DNA of 64,000 nucleotides from Paragonimus skrjabini miyazakii (GCA_014338405.1 JTDE01000437.1:137457-201456), one strand, 5' to 3'. Positions 47,359-61,035 are shown, numbered from the stretch's first letter. Translations and numbers: made by a program. The notes: generated from the sequence alone by a model not told the origin.

Positions 47359-50157
47359 GTAGGTATTTTTAATTAGACTTCTGCTTCAGTTATGAAAAAC
47401 ACAAAGTCTACTCAACAGTAAGCTAACGATTCACTATGAGGAAGACTTTGGTATAAGGGACTACGTTATACTGACGCGGTAATATGGTCGTCAGTTAAAC
47501 ATGCGCAGCTTTGCATATCGTCTTCGTAACCTACGAGGAACAGATTCATCGAGACTTAATTAATAACGCAAGCAACTTGTGAATATAACTGAGAGGAGCG
47601 CTATTATTGAAAAAGAGTTTTTGTAGGCTTGCACCGTTTTGCTGTAAGCACCACCTATTGGTTAGCCAGTTTAAGGTTCAAGCCGAACTGGATGATACTG
47701 TCACCTCACCGGCTGCAATTTCTCGTCAAAAGAATTGCTCTTAGCGCATACCCATTATTGAATTACAAGCAGACGAACTTCTGTTTTAACTCCACCAAGT
47801 AGATTAGGTAACTCGATAAGACGGTGTCACATGTAAACATGGGATAAACCTTTCCGCTTGGTCAGTGATTATCTCTGCTTGCTGTTGTAAAACGTTTCAT
47901 CAGCTAGTCAGTCCATTTACGTTCCGCGTGTGATTGAATGAGTAGTTAGCAACAAGTCTATTCCGCGAGCAAAACAACGTGTCAGTGCATTGACACCTAG
48001 TTATTTATCACGATCAGCAATAATAAAAAAACAGAGAATTTGCCGTTTCTGCAGTCTGTGCCGAAGAAAGCTGATAAGAGATTAATTCAGTACAAAATCC
48101 TACACAGTTATGACATCAATGGAAGCAACGGCATCTTGTCACTCAGTAAAACAAACGTCCTGAATACTAGGAAGGAGTAAGGCGGTATTTCTGAGAAACC
48201 TTTTCAGTCTATTTCAATGAAGAATGGTTCATTAACAATGCCGTTTGGCAATGGTCTAAAACTATGTAGTTCACAAACTAAATTGTCTCTTACAAACAAA
48301 AACTGTCATTGTTCAGTGCTGAGCTACAGACAAACAACTGACTTGCGTAGCTGCAGCTGGTAGGTCAGTCAGCAACAGAATAAATTTCCCCAAAATCAAA
48401 TTTTGTGTATGTATACGCCTCATGGTATGTGGTTGATGCAAATCCCCTAGTGGATAAGGAACAAGTTAGTAATCTAGAGAGACGTTCCAGTTAGTATTGG
48501 AAAGCCAGCTAGACGCGGATATTCTACACAAGCACACAACACCAAGCTATTCGAGATTATTAGTTTTTCGAATGAACTTAAACGGAATACGGAGAAGGCA
48601 TGTCTCATATGGTGTTTTACGCAATGCCATCTTGTAAGTTAAACGCCAGATTCCGCCGGTGTAATTTAAAAATATTTGTCCTGGGATATCGGCCTCTAAG
48701 CAAGTCGATGTATTCCGTTTGATTTGTATGTAAGTTATGCACAAATAAATGCTCGTTTATTTCAAGTCAAATTTTACCAGGCAGCAAGTTGCTAAAGCAG
48801 TTATGCAACTTACGGTTAAGACGCGCAAACGAAATGCAAGTTAGTTATTGCACAACTATCCTAATTTGGCCGGGACCGATAGATGACTTTAGTAAAGATG
48901 TCTGATTGCAGCAGTCGTTTTAGAAATTACCCATCACATGGGCTCCACTTTTGAAAATGATTTGTTCAACTTGCGGTTACAACTTCTACAATTTGTGAAC
49001 GTTATCTGTTGTTAGGATATCATGTAATGAATGAAGCCAAACCCACTGTGTGGTCGGACGACAAACTGTTGGCGTCAGTTTACTAAACTAGGGCTAACAA
49101 CTGTCCGACAACCACAACAGGTAGTGTGAGTGCTTTCAAACGAACTATCTTTTAGGCGTCCCCATATTTTGGAGGTCAGACACCAACCGAATTTTATGTA
49201 ACTTTCTAAGCAATGAACTGAAGTGCACAGTGTGATGCGTTGTCAGTGGATTTATTACTTTTGCTGTGAAGAACTGTATTCATTGTGTCCCAGCAAAGTC
49301 TTACAGATCCGCAACGCTTCGATGAGCAAAGGTTCGTTGGGTTGACTGTATGATTCCCTCAACACACTTTACAGGTAATGTAGCTGTTCGGACGTAAACT
49401 TCATTCCCAATGGTGTTGGATTTCGGTTTGTTTGAAGCACACTTGTATCTTTCCCAATCCAAGATTGCTGGAAGTATTCGCAATCGTTGTTCTGCACAGT
49501 AAATTCGGAGTACTCCGATGAGCAGTGCTGTCAGCTAATACTGGTTGTGTTTTGCGTGGCTAGATTGTGCTAGTCGATCTAACCCTATTGCTTTACCATG
49601 CAGTTTACACTAGGTTTACCCTTCAGTTGTTCATATGCAAAACATCCATATCTGATTACAGTTTCTGACCAATAAGATACTTTTAGAGTTTGTTAGATAT
49701 GCACGGTTCAACTTTGCTACTGACTATTTATTCTGATTGCGTAAATGGGACCTGGGGTTCAACACAAGTTTCAACGTTTCTGCAGTAAGCTGGTTGCACC
49801 GTACGTTCTGAAAGTTGTCAGATAAATACAGCGAACAACATACTTAATATAGTATCATAGTATATATCGGTTTAATGGTATAGAGTGTAAATAATATTTC
49901 AGTGGTTTTATCCGTACGTATAACCAACTGTTTCGCTCGGTGTCATGCTATCACGCTTAATATAGAGTTCATCAATAAATCATAGCAAATCGTGGGAGTG
50001 AATCTGTCAGATTTCTAATGACTGACCTACAAATCTACAGTTATCTTAGACTACGTTAAATTTTACGGAACATCAGGCTTGAGTTTTGGAGGACAATAAA
50101 GGCCAAGTGTTAAGCAATTTTTTCGTTGAGTTTGTGTTTTTGCTTATCTCCATCCAG
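47359..50157. other. no gene recognised
   Basis: About 2.8 kb with no recognisable coding, repeat or RNA feature. It may be intron upstream of the terminal exon at 50158. Confidence 0.35.
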
Positions 50158-50412
50158 GTCCATGAAAGAAGTTTACATGATGGAAAATTCTATCCCATAT
50201 TAGATCAAGACTATCTCATCGATGAGTGTTGGAACTCTCAAAACTCGTTTAAAACTGATTATCTTGTTGACCAATACAGTTCAGGATTTAGGTTCATTGT
50301 GTATTATGATTCCAGTCCCTGTGGAGCTTTAACACGTCAAATTATTAATCTCAAATCATTAGCTGGAAGTTTGCCAGAACAAAAACTATTATTTGACAAC
50401 TACTCAAATTGA
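50158..50412 (+). CDS. candidate terminal exon, unknown protein
   Basis: The acceptor tgtttttgcttatctccatccag is followed in phase 0 by 84 codons and TGA. The reading includes HDGKFYPILDQDYLIDECWN, YLVDQYSSGFRFIVYYDSSP and ends LPEQKLLFDNYSN. Hydrophobic and charged residues alternate as in a folded soluble domain. A canonical AATAAA lies 40 nt after the stop (50452-50457), a normal distance for a 3' end. The open frame continues upstream through the acceptor to 50086, so a single-exon 108-residue protein is a less likely alternative. I do not recognise the family. Confidence 0.55.
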   Translation, partial: VHERSLHDGKFYPILDQDYLIDECWNSQNSFKTDYLVDQYSSGFRFIVYYDSSPCGALTRQIINLKSLAGSLPEQKLLFDNYSN

Positions 50413-50451
50413 TGTTATTTTCAGGTTGTAATATTTCATTTCACTGATTTG

Positions 50452-50457
50452 AATAAA
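50452..50457 (+). terminator. poly(A) signal AATAAA
   Basis: A canonical hexamer 40 nt downstream of the stop codon of the 50158-50412 exon. Confidence 0.5.
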
Positions 50458-50459
50458 AC

Positions 50460-52637
50460 TGCTGATTTTACCAAAATAATTTTAGAAGTGTGCTGTTTAA
50501 CCCAAATTTGTTTTTGATATGTTTAAAGTTCTCTAGATTAGCACGTCAGCAGCCATATAGACCATTTAAAAATGACATTTATATATGCAGGAGAAGTGAC
50601 ATGTCCTATTAGCTTTATATTCTGTTCAACCTGGATGGCACGTTGGCAATCGTACGCATTTGTTTTGTGATTGTCTGTCTGTATGTACAATCATCTCGTT
50701 CCGGAGATATGCTCTAATGTTCTAATGAGATATGGAGCAATTTGCGGCAGTTTTAGCAACTGAAGCGTGCAAAGCACAACTCAAAGGCGCACAGGATGAT
50801 TCACGTTAGATTCTAATTGAAAATGACAAAACTGATTTGACTGGTTTCGAATGATGTTTTCCTCAGTGAATGAGTTTTAGAAACAAACGTCTCAGTCAGG
50901 TTTATCACAAAGGCTATGCTTGGATGAGAAAGAGAAATTGCATTTGAAAACCCTAAAACTGAACAGTTAAAGAGGAGACTATCGATCACTTTAGTAATTA
51001 AGAGAGTTTTCGTATTTTTGAGTTCAAATTGAGAACAATCTTGGTAATTCCAGTTGTGCTCTGGACATAATAGCATTAAACAATACGACCGTAAAGTATT
51101 TTACAAGTTGAATTTCATATCCAGTTTAAGTTAATCAATGCATAACTATGGTTGATAAGAACACAAAGGACCCACTGCGATAAACTTCGCGGAAGACGGA
51201 TGGTACGATTCCCGAGAGAAAAACTGGTATATGTGGATGCGAATGCACCCCACAAAAAACCTACTGGAATTAAGAATTTTAATTTCCCAACACAATTCAC
51301 TGCCACTATTGAATAACCGTTCAGGTAATGTTTACTCTTCAGAACAGACAACTAACTGTCTCAAACAGAATGCAAAACTTATTTTGAATTCGCTTAGCTG
51401 GAAACGGATCGTGCTTAGTTAGTTGCTACGTAAACGACATGATTTTTTTGGCTGAGTAATCAAGGAATATAACGTAACCGTTGATCGAAAAAATCTTGAT
51501 GGTATACACATGGCTAACAGCGTTTATGACTCGACGTTATCACTACGTCCCACGCAAACTGTGGATTTGTAAGACGCATTTTGACGTGCCTTAAAAATAA
51601 CTGTCATCGAGGTTGAAGCGATGGTGTCGGAAAATCGGTCAGTCATAAAAGAAACACTTTTGCCTCCAACCGGACGACAGACAACTAGCACGTTACAGCG
51701 ACTAAATACGGAGTTAATATCAAACTACTCAAAAACAATGCTGTTCAGCAATAGTCTGAACACGTGTCATCTTCTGCTTTAAGTGCAAACCACATAGTCT
51801 CGAAGATTAGATAGTTGTGGTGTACTTTATTTATCTAGCGCAATAAAATACTTTAAATTTCCGTTTTATTCGTCACTTACATCAAGTCCGTTATGAACTG
51901 TGAATCTGAGGAAGGTTTATGCAAATGAGTCCGTTTTTCAAACAGTTCCCATCTGTTTATTTGTTCAAAATATTAACCGTAACGGTAACCAACCGTAGTG
52001 TCGTGATTTTGAGATGGAGACGGATGTTAGCTTTTCATGATTCGTTTCTGTTTATTTTTCAAATTACAAGCATTAATACAACTAAGCTGTAGTACGGTCA
52101 TCAAACTTTAGAAATGTAAACCCATGGTTCAATGCGAGAGAGAAAACGAAAATAAACAAAGGGAAATAATGCAAAACTGAGCTGTATAAAATAACGTGCT
52201 CATTGAGATATTCATGCTTAACTGGGTTTCGTTTCTTTTCCCATGATCGAGGGTTTGTCTGTAGCAAAATAAAACAAAATATATGTAAACTTGGTAATTT
52301 TCATCATCACACTTCTGATCAGCACCTCTAATTGACCCCAAAGTGTTATAATCTTCAAGTCGTGACCTGATTCAATGTGTAAGTTCCACGCTGAAAAATT
52401 GGCACACGCATCACAAGAATGGTTAATACACATTTAAAGGACTTTTCACCTGTTTGTTTTGATTTATGTGTTTACATTAAGCAACACCTCATTTCGACGC
52501 CCGTTTTTACACTGTCTTATCATATAAGAGCAACAATTCTGCAGGTGAAGAAACGTCAAAGATTCGATGTTGACTAAGCACCGGCAGTTATGATGTTTGT
52601 GGGATACATGTGTAGCTTGTTCACTAACAGATCAGTA
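50460..52637. other. no gene recognised
   Basis: AT-rich intergenic sequence following the presumed gene end. No repeat of the families seen here. Confidence 0.35.
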
Positions 52638-52725
52638 ATATGGGAACGCGACAGCTGCGATCATTTGTGGGTGATGTTCAATCTATATAAAAACCAAAAT
52701 CCCCTCCTACACATCAATAGGTCGG
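52638..52725 (+). mobile_element. SINE 3' tail only
   Basis: It starts abruptly at gggaacgcgacagctgcgat and runs to the common terminus (cccctcctacacatcaatag). A 5'-truncated copy. Confidence 0.7.
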
Positions 52726-53329
52726 TTAATTAAAAATCCTCAGCACGTTGCATTTGTTAGAAATATGACGTATAATAATTCTTGGACGTTCAAAAATGTA
52801 ATCTGAAATGTATTTTAATTTGTGAAAAGTCAGTAAAAGACTTTAAGTAATATACATTATGCAATTAAAAGGCTACCGTTAAACAATACTAAGCCATAAT
52901 GTGTTGATAACAAAAATTGATCAGATTTGATGCTGTGTACTCAAGTAGTTGGATACACACTGGTACATCTTTTGTGGACAATAATATGACAACAATACGG
53001 CTGAATTTCTAAGACGTGATTCTTATTGTGCACAATTTCAGATATAGTTTGTATTTCGGCATCGAGATATGCTCGCTGAACTTGTAAAGCGCTTGGTAGT
53101 AACGCGTGGCAGCCGGAAGGTGTCAAGGTTTGAATACATACGTATGTATTAATGTCACATTAGTATTTTCTCTTATTTTTGGTTGAGAATCCATCTAGCT
53201 TTTATCGAGATAAACATAACTACTTAAAACTAAACAGAAACGTTCGTTCAGCTCAGAATATTTATCAGTCGAATCATAAATTGCGGTTAAATTAAGCGTT
53301 TCCCTAGTGAGTATTCCGAGACTTAGTTG

Positions 53330-53530
53330 ATTTTCAGTGGAACACCACTCGTATTTGATCGTAGCCTTCGCATTCAGATAAACGTTTCCCTTAGCCCAGT
53401 TTAGAAAGAAAGCACTAGACTCGATTTCCGTTCTTGTCAGAGCTAGCCACTAATACTTCTTGTTACCATCTTCGATCAAATGTGAGTGATATTCAACGTG
53501 AAATTAGTCAACTTTCCGACTACTCACAGG
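53330..53530. mobile_element. opposed SINE 3' fragments
   Basis: A minus-strand 3' half (53335-53462, including a decayed hammerhead: GGAAATCGAGTCTAGTGC) meets a plus-strand tail (53463-53530; cttcgatcaaatgtgagtga). Confidence 0.6.
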
Positions 53531-53754
53531 TAGCGAACAAGCTTGTTTTCGGTGATTCATCATCAGGCTAAATACAACACATTTATATGAGTCAATCATG
53601 CGAGAAAATATACAATAGTGGATCGAACGGACTGTTATCAGTTTTCGAAAGTTCACGTCAATTGTACAAAATTATTGATGGCTGTTATGATAGCGGTCTT
53701 GATTACGTAATCCAGGTAATCTAAAATATCTTTTGGCAGGTTTGAGGAAATCGG

Positions 53755-54112
53755 GGAGTTCGACCTGTCCAGGAAGTCTCAATCGTGGGGTTATTGGCTG
53801 GAGTTAACGGAAAGTAACTGTGTCTCTTATCGAAAAGGTCGGGCCACCTGATCATTACTCACAACCGAATGTGGTTGAGCGTTCATGTATGATAATTCGG
53901 TCTTACCCAAAGTGACGTCACTGGCGCTGCGCAATGGTCAACAAGGTTGCCTCACGAAAGTGTGGTCGGAGTTCTAGGCCCGGCCTTGCTAAGGATATAC
54001 ACTATTGACGAGCTCTAATGAGAGCAAAACTCGAGTCTAGCGCTTTTCGAAAGAGGCTGGCGGGACCGTTCATCGGAATGTGACTGCTGCGACCAGATGT
54101 GAGTGACTTAGT
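53755..54112 (+). mobile_element. tRNA-derived SINE, near full-length
   Basis: Head (gttattggctggagttaacg), pol III-like region (ctggcgctgcgcaatggtca, with an insertion in the A box), B-box region (gagttctaggcccgg), hammerhead and tail (gaatgtgactgctgcgacca). Confidence 0.75.
54000..54043 (+). ncRNA. hammerhead ribozyme, near-intact core
   Basis: Core TTGACGA (first C changed to T), stem II GCTCT-AATG-AGAGC fully paired, AAAA in place of GAAA, CTCGAGTC intact. Stem I CACTA/TAGCG has 4 of 5 pairs. Confidence 0.5.
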
Positions 54113-55202
54113 TTAAACGAAGCGTTGTCCGTCAAAATGCATTTACACGAAAATGGAAAAGAAGCTTAAAAACAAGTCTTGTTAGAATTTACTAAAAACC
54201 ACAATGATACATTTTTGATATATATTTCTCCGGTTTGTTTCTTTTGACATTTATATAGTTGCCTCATTGACTTGTGTTGATTTTAGCCATCAGTGTGTTA
54301 CCTGAATGCATACCTATCGTGCAATTCGCCGTAGGTTGTGTCACTGAACAAACGTTTACTACGCTAACCGTCATTTTGCAGATTGCCATATGATATTTTT
54401 CTAAAGATGACTACCATCCACTTTTTTTGAACTGACACCCTTGTAGTTCCTTTGAAGCAAACATTACGGTAGATTGTACGAGTCCTTTTCTGAATTATCT
54501 AGCACTCATTTTGTCGTCAGGTCAATGTGTTTTGTATATTGATGACCCTACTTTGTAGAGTTTCATCTTCGATTGGTTGCAAATTATTGGTCAATTTTTG
54601 TGAAAGTGAATCTGTGAATTCTAAGATAACTGCTTTGCACTTAACCTTTGCGAAAACTATAACATTTTACCTCAACGCCCCTCTAATCAATCCATTTTTG
54701 TTATACGGTCATTTAAAACGACGCCGATTTCACTGCTCGAGAAACTCTGCTATGCTAGTTACTTTTAATCTCTACGAAGTATTCAATGAATAGCCATTAC
54801 ATATGTTTGAGTAACCTATATGGTACTAGGGAAAACAGTTGCGTATGCTCGTAATTGTTGTCGAAAAAAGACATTTACTCACGTGTTTCTGTGTCTGTGT
54901 TGCCTGGAGAAACTCAATTAGTCGATTCGTACATTTACAGACAACGCAAATGGAAATAAAACTGTCCCTAGCTAACCTGCTAAAACGCAATCGTACCAGT
55001 AACGAACATTGAACCAATCTTCCACCAAGCATGCGCATTTTATCATCTGCTGGACTCTAGTCCGGCACAAAAGTTAGTAAACTTGTAATGCATGTTGTCT
55101 CATTATATATGTGTTGTTCGGAGGAAATTTAAAACCCTCAACCAGTTCATCTCTGACTGCAAAGCATAGCGGTGTGTTTCGGATTAATAGTGAAGCAGTG
55201 AA
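54113..55202. other. no gene recognised
   Basis: AT-rich. The open stretch 54527-54793 has no splice context or motif. Confidence 0.35.
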
Positions 55203-55438
55203 TCAGTTCTGTTCACGAAGTATCCCGTCTATTCTATGACCCAGTTTCAGTGGATGACGACTAGGACGTCCATTCTTGTTTAAATGGAAGAGATGTGATC
55301 TGGAATGTGGAACACCTTGTCTGCAACTAGAAGCTGCGAATAAATGGCGGTTGTGTTCACTTTTTAGCAATCCAAATCTACAAGTTTCACTTAATAATCG
55401 TACTTCGTTTAATGTATTTAGAATTCTTTCACATAAAC
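55203..55438 (-). CDS. candidate terminal exon, unknown protein
   Basis: On the minus strand a very good acceptor (cgttatctactttttccag) is followed by two bases and 78 codons including the TGA. The reading begins LCERILNTLNEVRLLSETCR, continues GLLKSEHNRHLFAASSCRQ, and ends in a His/Arg-rich tail (HPLKLGHRIDGILREQN). An internal donor (GACAAG|gtgttc) is possible, which would shorten it. The frame is also open upstream to an ATG at 55478. Family not recognised and no poly(A) signal seen. Confidence 0.4.
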
Positions 55439-56435
55439 CTGGAAAAAGTAGATAACGAAGACTGTTCACTATCTTCATACAGTTAACTTGTCATCATATA
55501 CATTGAGCTGAAGTGGATGGCAGTAATAGGGATGTTGTTATTAATTTACGGTGCGCGTGTCTCTCTAAATCAGTACATCCTAAATTGGGCGATATAGCCC
55601 CATTTTGGAAAAGTACTTAATTATACCAGGAAGTCAGACAGTTAATAGACGGCAGATGTGTATTTTCAATTTCTTAAGACGAGAATAATGAAATTCATTC
55701 TGATGTCAGTGAGTCGTTATGACTACATCATGTATAACCACTATCGCTTGAAATTGTCGTAAATTGGGACAATTCATTTTCTCAGGCTGTGATTTATTGT
55801 TTGCATGACTTGCTTCATGTGATCAGTGGTTCACGTTAGGGTTGGTACGTCAAAAGAGCAGTAACCCGAAAGTTTTGTGAGTCACTATTCCAACTTCATC
55901 GTCTCATGTTTATTGTCTTTATGGATGCAACATAAGCATTACTGCACGTTTGATTGCTGGAAAAACAGCTAACTACAGTTGGCGTCCAAGAATTCCTACA
56001 AAATTAAAAATTAATGTAGACTTCACCTGTTTCAGCCTGAATATTACTCATACTTGATTACACTTGTTGCATCCAGATAAACCTTTCTACTGTGGTCGAA
56101 TGTTGGTGGTGTTAAATTTGAAATAAACAAAATTCCTCTAAAGCCAATGCAGATCTTACTTATTGTTTGCTTTTCAGTAGAAAGAAAGGCACACAATAAT
56201 AATGAATTTGGGAAATAAATTCAAAATTAGGTTCACTGGACATATTTGAACATTCTGAAAAAACAGCACTGTCCTGCTTTGAAAAAAAAAGGATTTGCAG
56301 CAAATCGTTACTAATTATGTTTTGAGGTTTGCAAAAGAATAAGCAGAATTTCCGCGTAGCATTCATGAAGAACAAAGTTTCAGGAAAAGGATTGTTTTCG
56401 ACAAATTCTGCTATTTGGTTGGTTCAACTATTTAA
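55439..56435. other. no gene recognised
   Basis: AT-rich sequence preceding the third PLE. Confidence 0.35.
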
Positions 56436-57720
56436 ACCTTTGTGAAGCTATATGGCCTCACCACTTGGATTGTTTTCATAGTCCCACCTAGCGATGCTGA
56501 TGGTTTCAAAACTTACCATTCTGTTATGATAATGAAGCGTTATAGAAAAGCAGTAATGGTTCTGCTGGATAGAAACGATTACGTTGCCAAACTTTTAAAC
56601 TTGTTGTTTAATAGAACGAAATTCCGCATTGAAAAAACCAATAGAGAAAGAACCTCAATAATCAACAAAAGACTATCAAGCATACCGCGCAGAATGTAAC
56701 GGGCTGGTTCAATTATCACTTGTGTGTTTCATCGTTAACGTCCGACAGGATCTCGTATTCCGCTGTTTTACGGCATATCTAAAATACAGAGGGGGAGAAC
56801 ACCACTCAGACCTACCCCTGACAAGAGTAACTCCCCCCAACCACGCGGCTCTATAGTGGCCAACAAGTTGATGATGTTGCTATGGTCTATCTACTGGGAC
56901 CAGCTCTTGCCAACATATTCATGCGTATACTCGAAAATAACAAGTTGGATGATGTTATTAATGAGACAGGCTGTTGCCGAAGATAAGTAGACGGTATCCT
57001 TCGCGTAGTAGAAGACACCCAGAATCTACTGGAATTTTTAACAAGACTTATAACGACATTACATTTACTTTAGAGTAAGAAATTAATGGAGGAATGTCCT
57101 TTCTTGACGTGACAGGTAGTTCACTACAGAGCAGAGTATTTAGGAAGAAAACATGGACTGGTCAATACGTGGCCTTCCGTAGCTATGTGCCGATCAGTCT
57201 AAAACGTGGTCTGATACGTTGTTCGAGGAGCAGAGCAAACAGGAATTGTAAAGTTGACGCGATAGAGGAGAAATTAAAGAATTTATGGGAGATTCCTAGC
57301 ATTACTGCCTATGCAGCAACATGTAGGAGAAACAACCGTGACCCTTAGTGGACACTGCCGATAAGAAGAACATCTACTTACCATTTTTATTTAAGGATGA
57401 CGCAGTGATAGAGTTGATACCACGTTAAATCACGGATGATATAAACAGGACATAATACGCCACAAACTCTGTTTCAAATTCCACTAAAAACGGGCGATTT
57501 TCACAGAATTTGAAAGATAACGTGCCTAATAATGTTGCCTCTTCCTTGGTCTACTCATTCGACTGCTCCTGCGGTTCAGCATACATAGGTCGCAGTACTA
57601 GGCGTTTATCTGAAAGAATTCGTGAACACTTCCCAGATGGTATTCATTATGGGACAACAAAACGCGACAGTCCATCCATTCTGGCCCGCCTAATCGATTG
57701 TAATTAGCACACAGACACGA
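56436..57720 (+). pseudogene. Penelope-like element, frame-shifted but nearly full RT
   Basis: It covers more of the PLE protein than the other two copies. Order: an upstream block ending in a basic region (LLDRNDYVAKLLNLLFNRTK; RERTSIINKRLSS), a region like the conserved RLYG-x-PKIHK block near 56750, then VYLLGPALANIFMRILENN (56884-56945) and VDGILRVVEDTQNLLEF, where the YVDD box is disrupted by a stop just before VDG. Next are TWTGQYVAFRSYVP (about 57155-57195) and a GIY-YIG region (CSCGSAYIGRSTRRLSERI) near 57563-57620. Several frameshifts and stops. It is a relative of the 29790-31220 copy by its nuclease region. Confidence 0.85.
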
Positions 57721-57739
57721 AGACAGCATTTCTTACCGT

Positions 57740-57815
57740 CTATCGGGTCACGGCCACCTTATCTCGAAAGGTCAGATGTCACATCCTTTCGAAAGCCGAG
57801 ATGGCTGGAATCCGA
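57740..57815 (+). repeat. imperfect hairpin after PLE nuclease region
   Basis: ccaccttatctcgaaagg (about 57755-57772) pairs imperfectly with cctttcgaaagccgagatgg (57786-57805). Hairpins containing tcgaaa are frequent at the 3' end of PLEs, so this probably belongs to the PLE untranslated end. Confidence 0.45.
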
Positions 57816-60067
57816 CTATGTTACTCGAATTTTTGTGTGGGTAAACGATTCAGCCACATCCTGAGGCTACCTTGGTCAAACACGGCCATCCAACTTGTGA
57901 AACAATTTTTTCCAATCCCACTGTCCCAGCTCAATTAACATGGACTGCCTTGGATCGACTTCGTTTGTGCACCTGACCAAATCGAAGTATTGTTAATCTT
58001 CTATCCAATCATATTGGTTCTTCATTAATCCTTGATCAATAACGTTCTAACTCGTCATTTAATTTTATATAATTTCACCAGCCAAAGAAGAGAATTCATC
58101 AAAAACAGCTTGTTCGCTGAAACTTTGTTTTTCATGAATGCAAATAACTAAAAGTAGCAGAAAACGAAACAAGATCAAAGAGTCTGTTGCGCTGGGAACG
58201 GAAAAAAGTATTGTGAAGTTTGAATCGTTTTACTTTTCCATATTTTTATAATCTTTGAAGAACTTAAACGCAGTGTGGGAGTGCCAAAGCCTTCCTGCAT
58301 TCATTAAAACCTGTTGGAAATTAATAAATATCTGAAATAATTGGGCATAATCGAAGATGATGCGAAGAAAACAAAGAGACAAATCTAGAAACTTATCTTC
58401 CCTCGATCAAATTCACATCTCTCCTACATTTTTGATTCCACGTAAACCTGAAATAGTTCACCTAATACTGTGTCTACTAACCAGTCGTGCAAAGGTAGAC
58501 TGCCATTCAGAAAACAGCACAGCTTCTGACAATGTTAACTGTTGGTTCGACGGAACAACTGACTGTTTATACCAGCAATAAATCCCTTCCTTGTAACCCT
58601 TCTGACGCTTCCGCACTAGTATGAAAGACAGATAGTAAAATAAACATCCTGTTTAGTGTCTGTTTTAATAATGTAGTAGCTCTTCACTACTTAAACCATA
58701 AATGCTAATTGTTTAGTTATCCGATTGTGAGAGTGATTTACTTGTACATTTAACTGCCACGTTATGTCCCTAGTCAAACAAACCTTTTACCTCAGAGAAA
58801 TGTGCAGTTACCGGTTCATCCTTAGGTTGTTTAACGTATAATTGGAAGCAAAAGTTGCTAACACGTGCGGGCGATGTCTAGGAAGTTACAGTCACAATCG
58901 CTTTACCGATTCACACAAAGGTTTTTTGAAATACGGCTGAAAATGAAAGCTATCAGCACGTGTGATTCGCATCCGGGATGCTGTAATCATTAATTCTCGT
59001 TCTAATCTTCTGAGAACTTCATTTAAGGCACGCAATTTCTCCAAGCTGCCTTCAGGGGCGACAAAACCGTCAACAATATACGTAATCTTGATAATCGGTC
59101 ATTGTGTTTGAATAAAATATTAAAAATGTATCGTAGCTGTTTTCTTTGCAGCACTGTATTATCTCACTTAGATCTGCGTGTATGTAGAAATTGCCCCACT
59201 TGCAGCCTACTTATTTTCACCGTTTTTCTGTTGTAACAGTTAGTAGGTTTAAACGGATCAGTTATTGAACTATCACACATCTTATTCGTTGATGATAATT
59301 TATTATCGTTAAGTCTCAGGTACACATAACCTTGAAGAACACGATTATTTTTACATTTCGAAGGATTACAAGATTTACTGATATTCCATACTCAATAGAA
59401 TTTACAACGTGTACTACCTTTTTTCATCTATCACGTTTACCGCGACCTAGGGCCAAAATTACCTGAAACTTCTGGTCTACTTTACAGATGATTTTGCCTA
59501 CGGGGTAACACCTTTCGTTACAACTATGGTTTCTTGTTTGTCCCAGGTTCGTTTTAATGTTTGCCCACGGAAACGTCACGTTATAAATCCAAAGTGTATG
59601 TTTTGCACTTTGAGCGGGATTTTGATTAAAGTGAAACTTTTGGGGGCTGTTCGTTTTTCTTTATATCACTAAAAACGTTTGTGGTTATGAGAACTGATAC
59701 TTTGCAAGTAATGTTCGAAAACCGCTTACAATGCTAGCTGGAGTAGCGTATGAACGCTCAAATAACGGAGCAATAAACGCTGGCACGTTTACTGTTTGTG
59801 GTTAGTTTGGCAAAACGGACTCCTTAATAACCGGATATATTCGTATTTACCGTGTGGTTTTAGGTTTTAACCACAAGGAGCGGCTAATGATTTGATGACG
59901 TTTGCTATCAGATCAGACTATACAATTGGAGTGTGTTGGTGATAAAACGCATGTCTATGGTGGTTTATAAATGTAGATCACCGTTAAATATGTAAGTATC
60001 GCCAAAATAACGAAATAGATGCCCAAAGTCAACATTAATGCTGCTAATAACAATACAAAATGTTTAC
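57816..60067. other. mostly non-coding
   Basis: One small candidate: 59152-59179 on plus, acceptor gctgttttctttgcag, donor CGT|gtatgt, reading TVLSHLDLR. The open stretch 58357-58581 has no clear splice context. Confidence 0.3.
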
Positions 60068-60105
60068 CTGCTGCAAACCCTCAGTCCATTCAGAAATTGT
60101 TGAAT
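60068..60105 (-). CDS. candidate short internal exon
   Basis: On the minus strand the acceptor is cacgcttaatcgtttag and the donor is CAGCAG|gtaaaca. The 38 nt read, after two bases, STISEWTEGLQQ. The splice sites are reasonable but the exon is very short, and the family cannot be recognised. Confidence 0.3.
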
Positions 60106-61035
60106 CTAAACGATTAAGCGTGAATCGTAAGTGTAGGAAAAAAGCCGGTTTGTTTCGAACACATCTAATACACTTTGCTCTCTAATGATGAGTATCAAAG
60201 AAATTCCCAGCTAAACGTTTGCATTTTAATGCTACGTTTGCCGCGCTTAGGTTCACCAAATCCAGAACCATCATACTAAATTGATTAAGCTAATTAGGGA
60301 CCTCTCCATAGTTTGAATACAATTTGCACATCTGAAATACTTATCATTGCTCTCTATTTGAAATAACCGTGGTGTTTCTGAGAAAATTAGGTTGTGTACA
60401 TTTGTGGATCATTTTACTTTTGAATCTTGGTCTGATTCCAACAGTATGTTTCTTTCCAAGTTTAAACACCCCTTAGTTTGGACTGAACTAACAGTAGAGA
60501 GAAAGAGAATAAAGCACTAAGGAAATCCAAGTTACGTGACATTCAGTGTTAATATTTCGCACCCTTTGCCTATACACTGTTGTATAACTAACTGGACTCG
60601 TCAAAACAAATCCAGGCTTATGGTTTTAGACAAGTGGACACGATATTGGAACGTACGATAATGAAAGCTGCCAAGTTAACCGCAATATCAGCACACATTT
60701 TCTAACGTACAAGAGCGATTGCCAAACAATAATCAGTCTAGACAGACTAGAAGAACGTTTCCCGTCGTTTCGAACGACCACACACGTATGGTATAAAAAA
60801 CGTTGACTTCTTACGCTTATATATATTATATACTTGATAATTAGCGGCCCTGATTGTCGTCCTTCATTCTCTACACATGTATCCAGTGTTTTTATCCGTG
60901 TTCGGAAAATCAGAAATATATACACTTGTACAAGCAACTAGTTGACAATTCGTCTAATTAATATAGTGGCTATTTTACAGGCAAAAAATCGTTTATAAAA
61001 ATAACAATATTCGATACAAATATTTTTTGTTGCAG

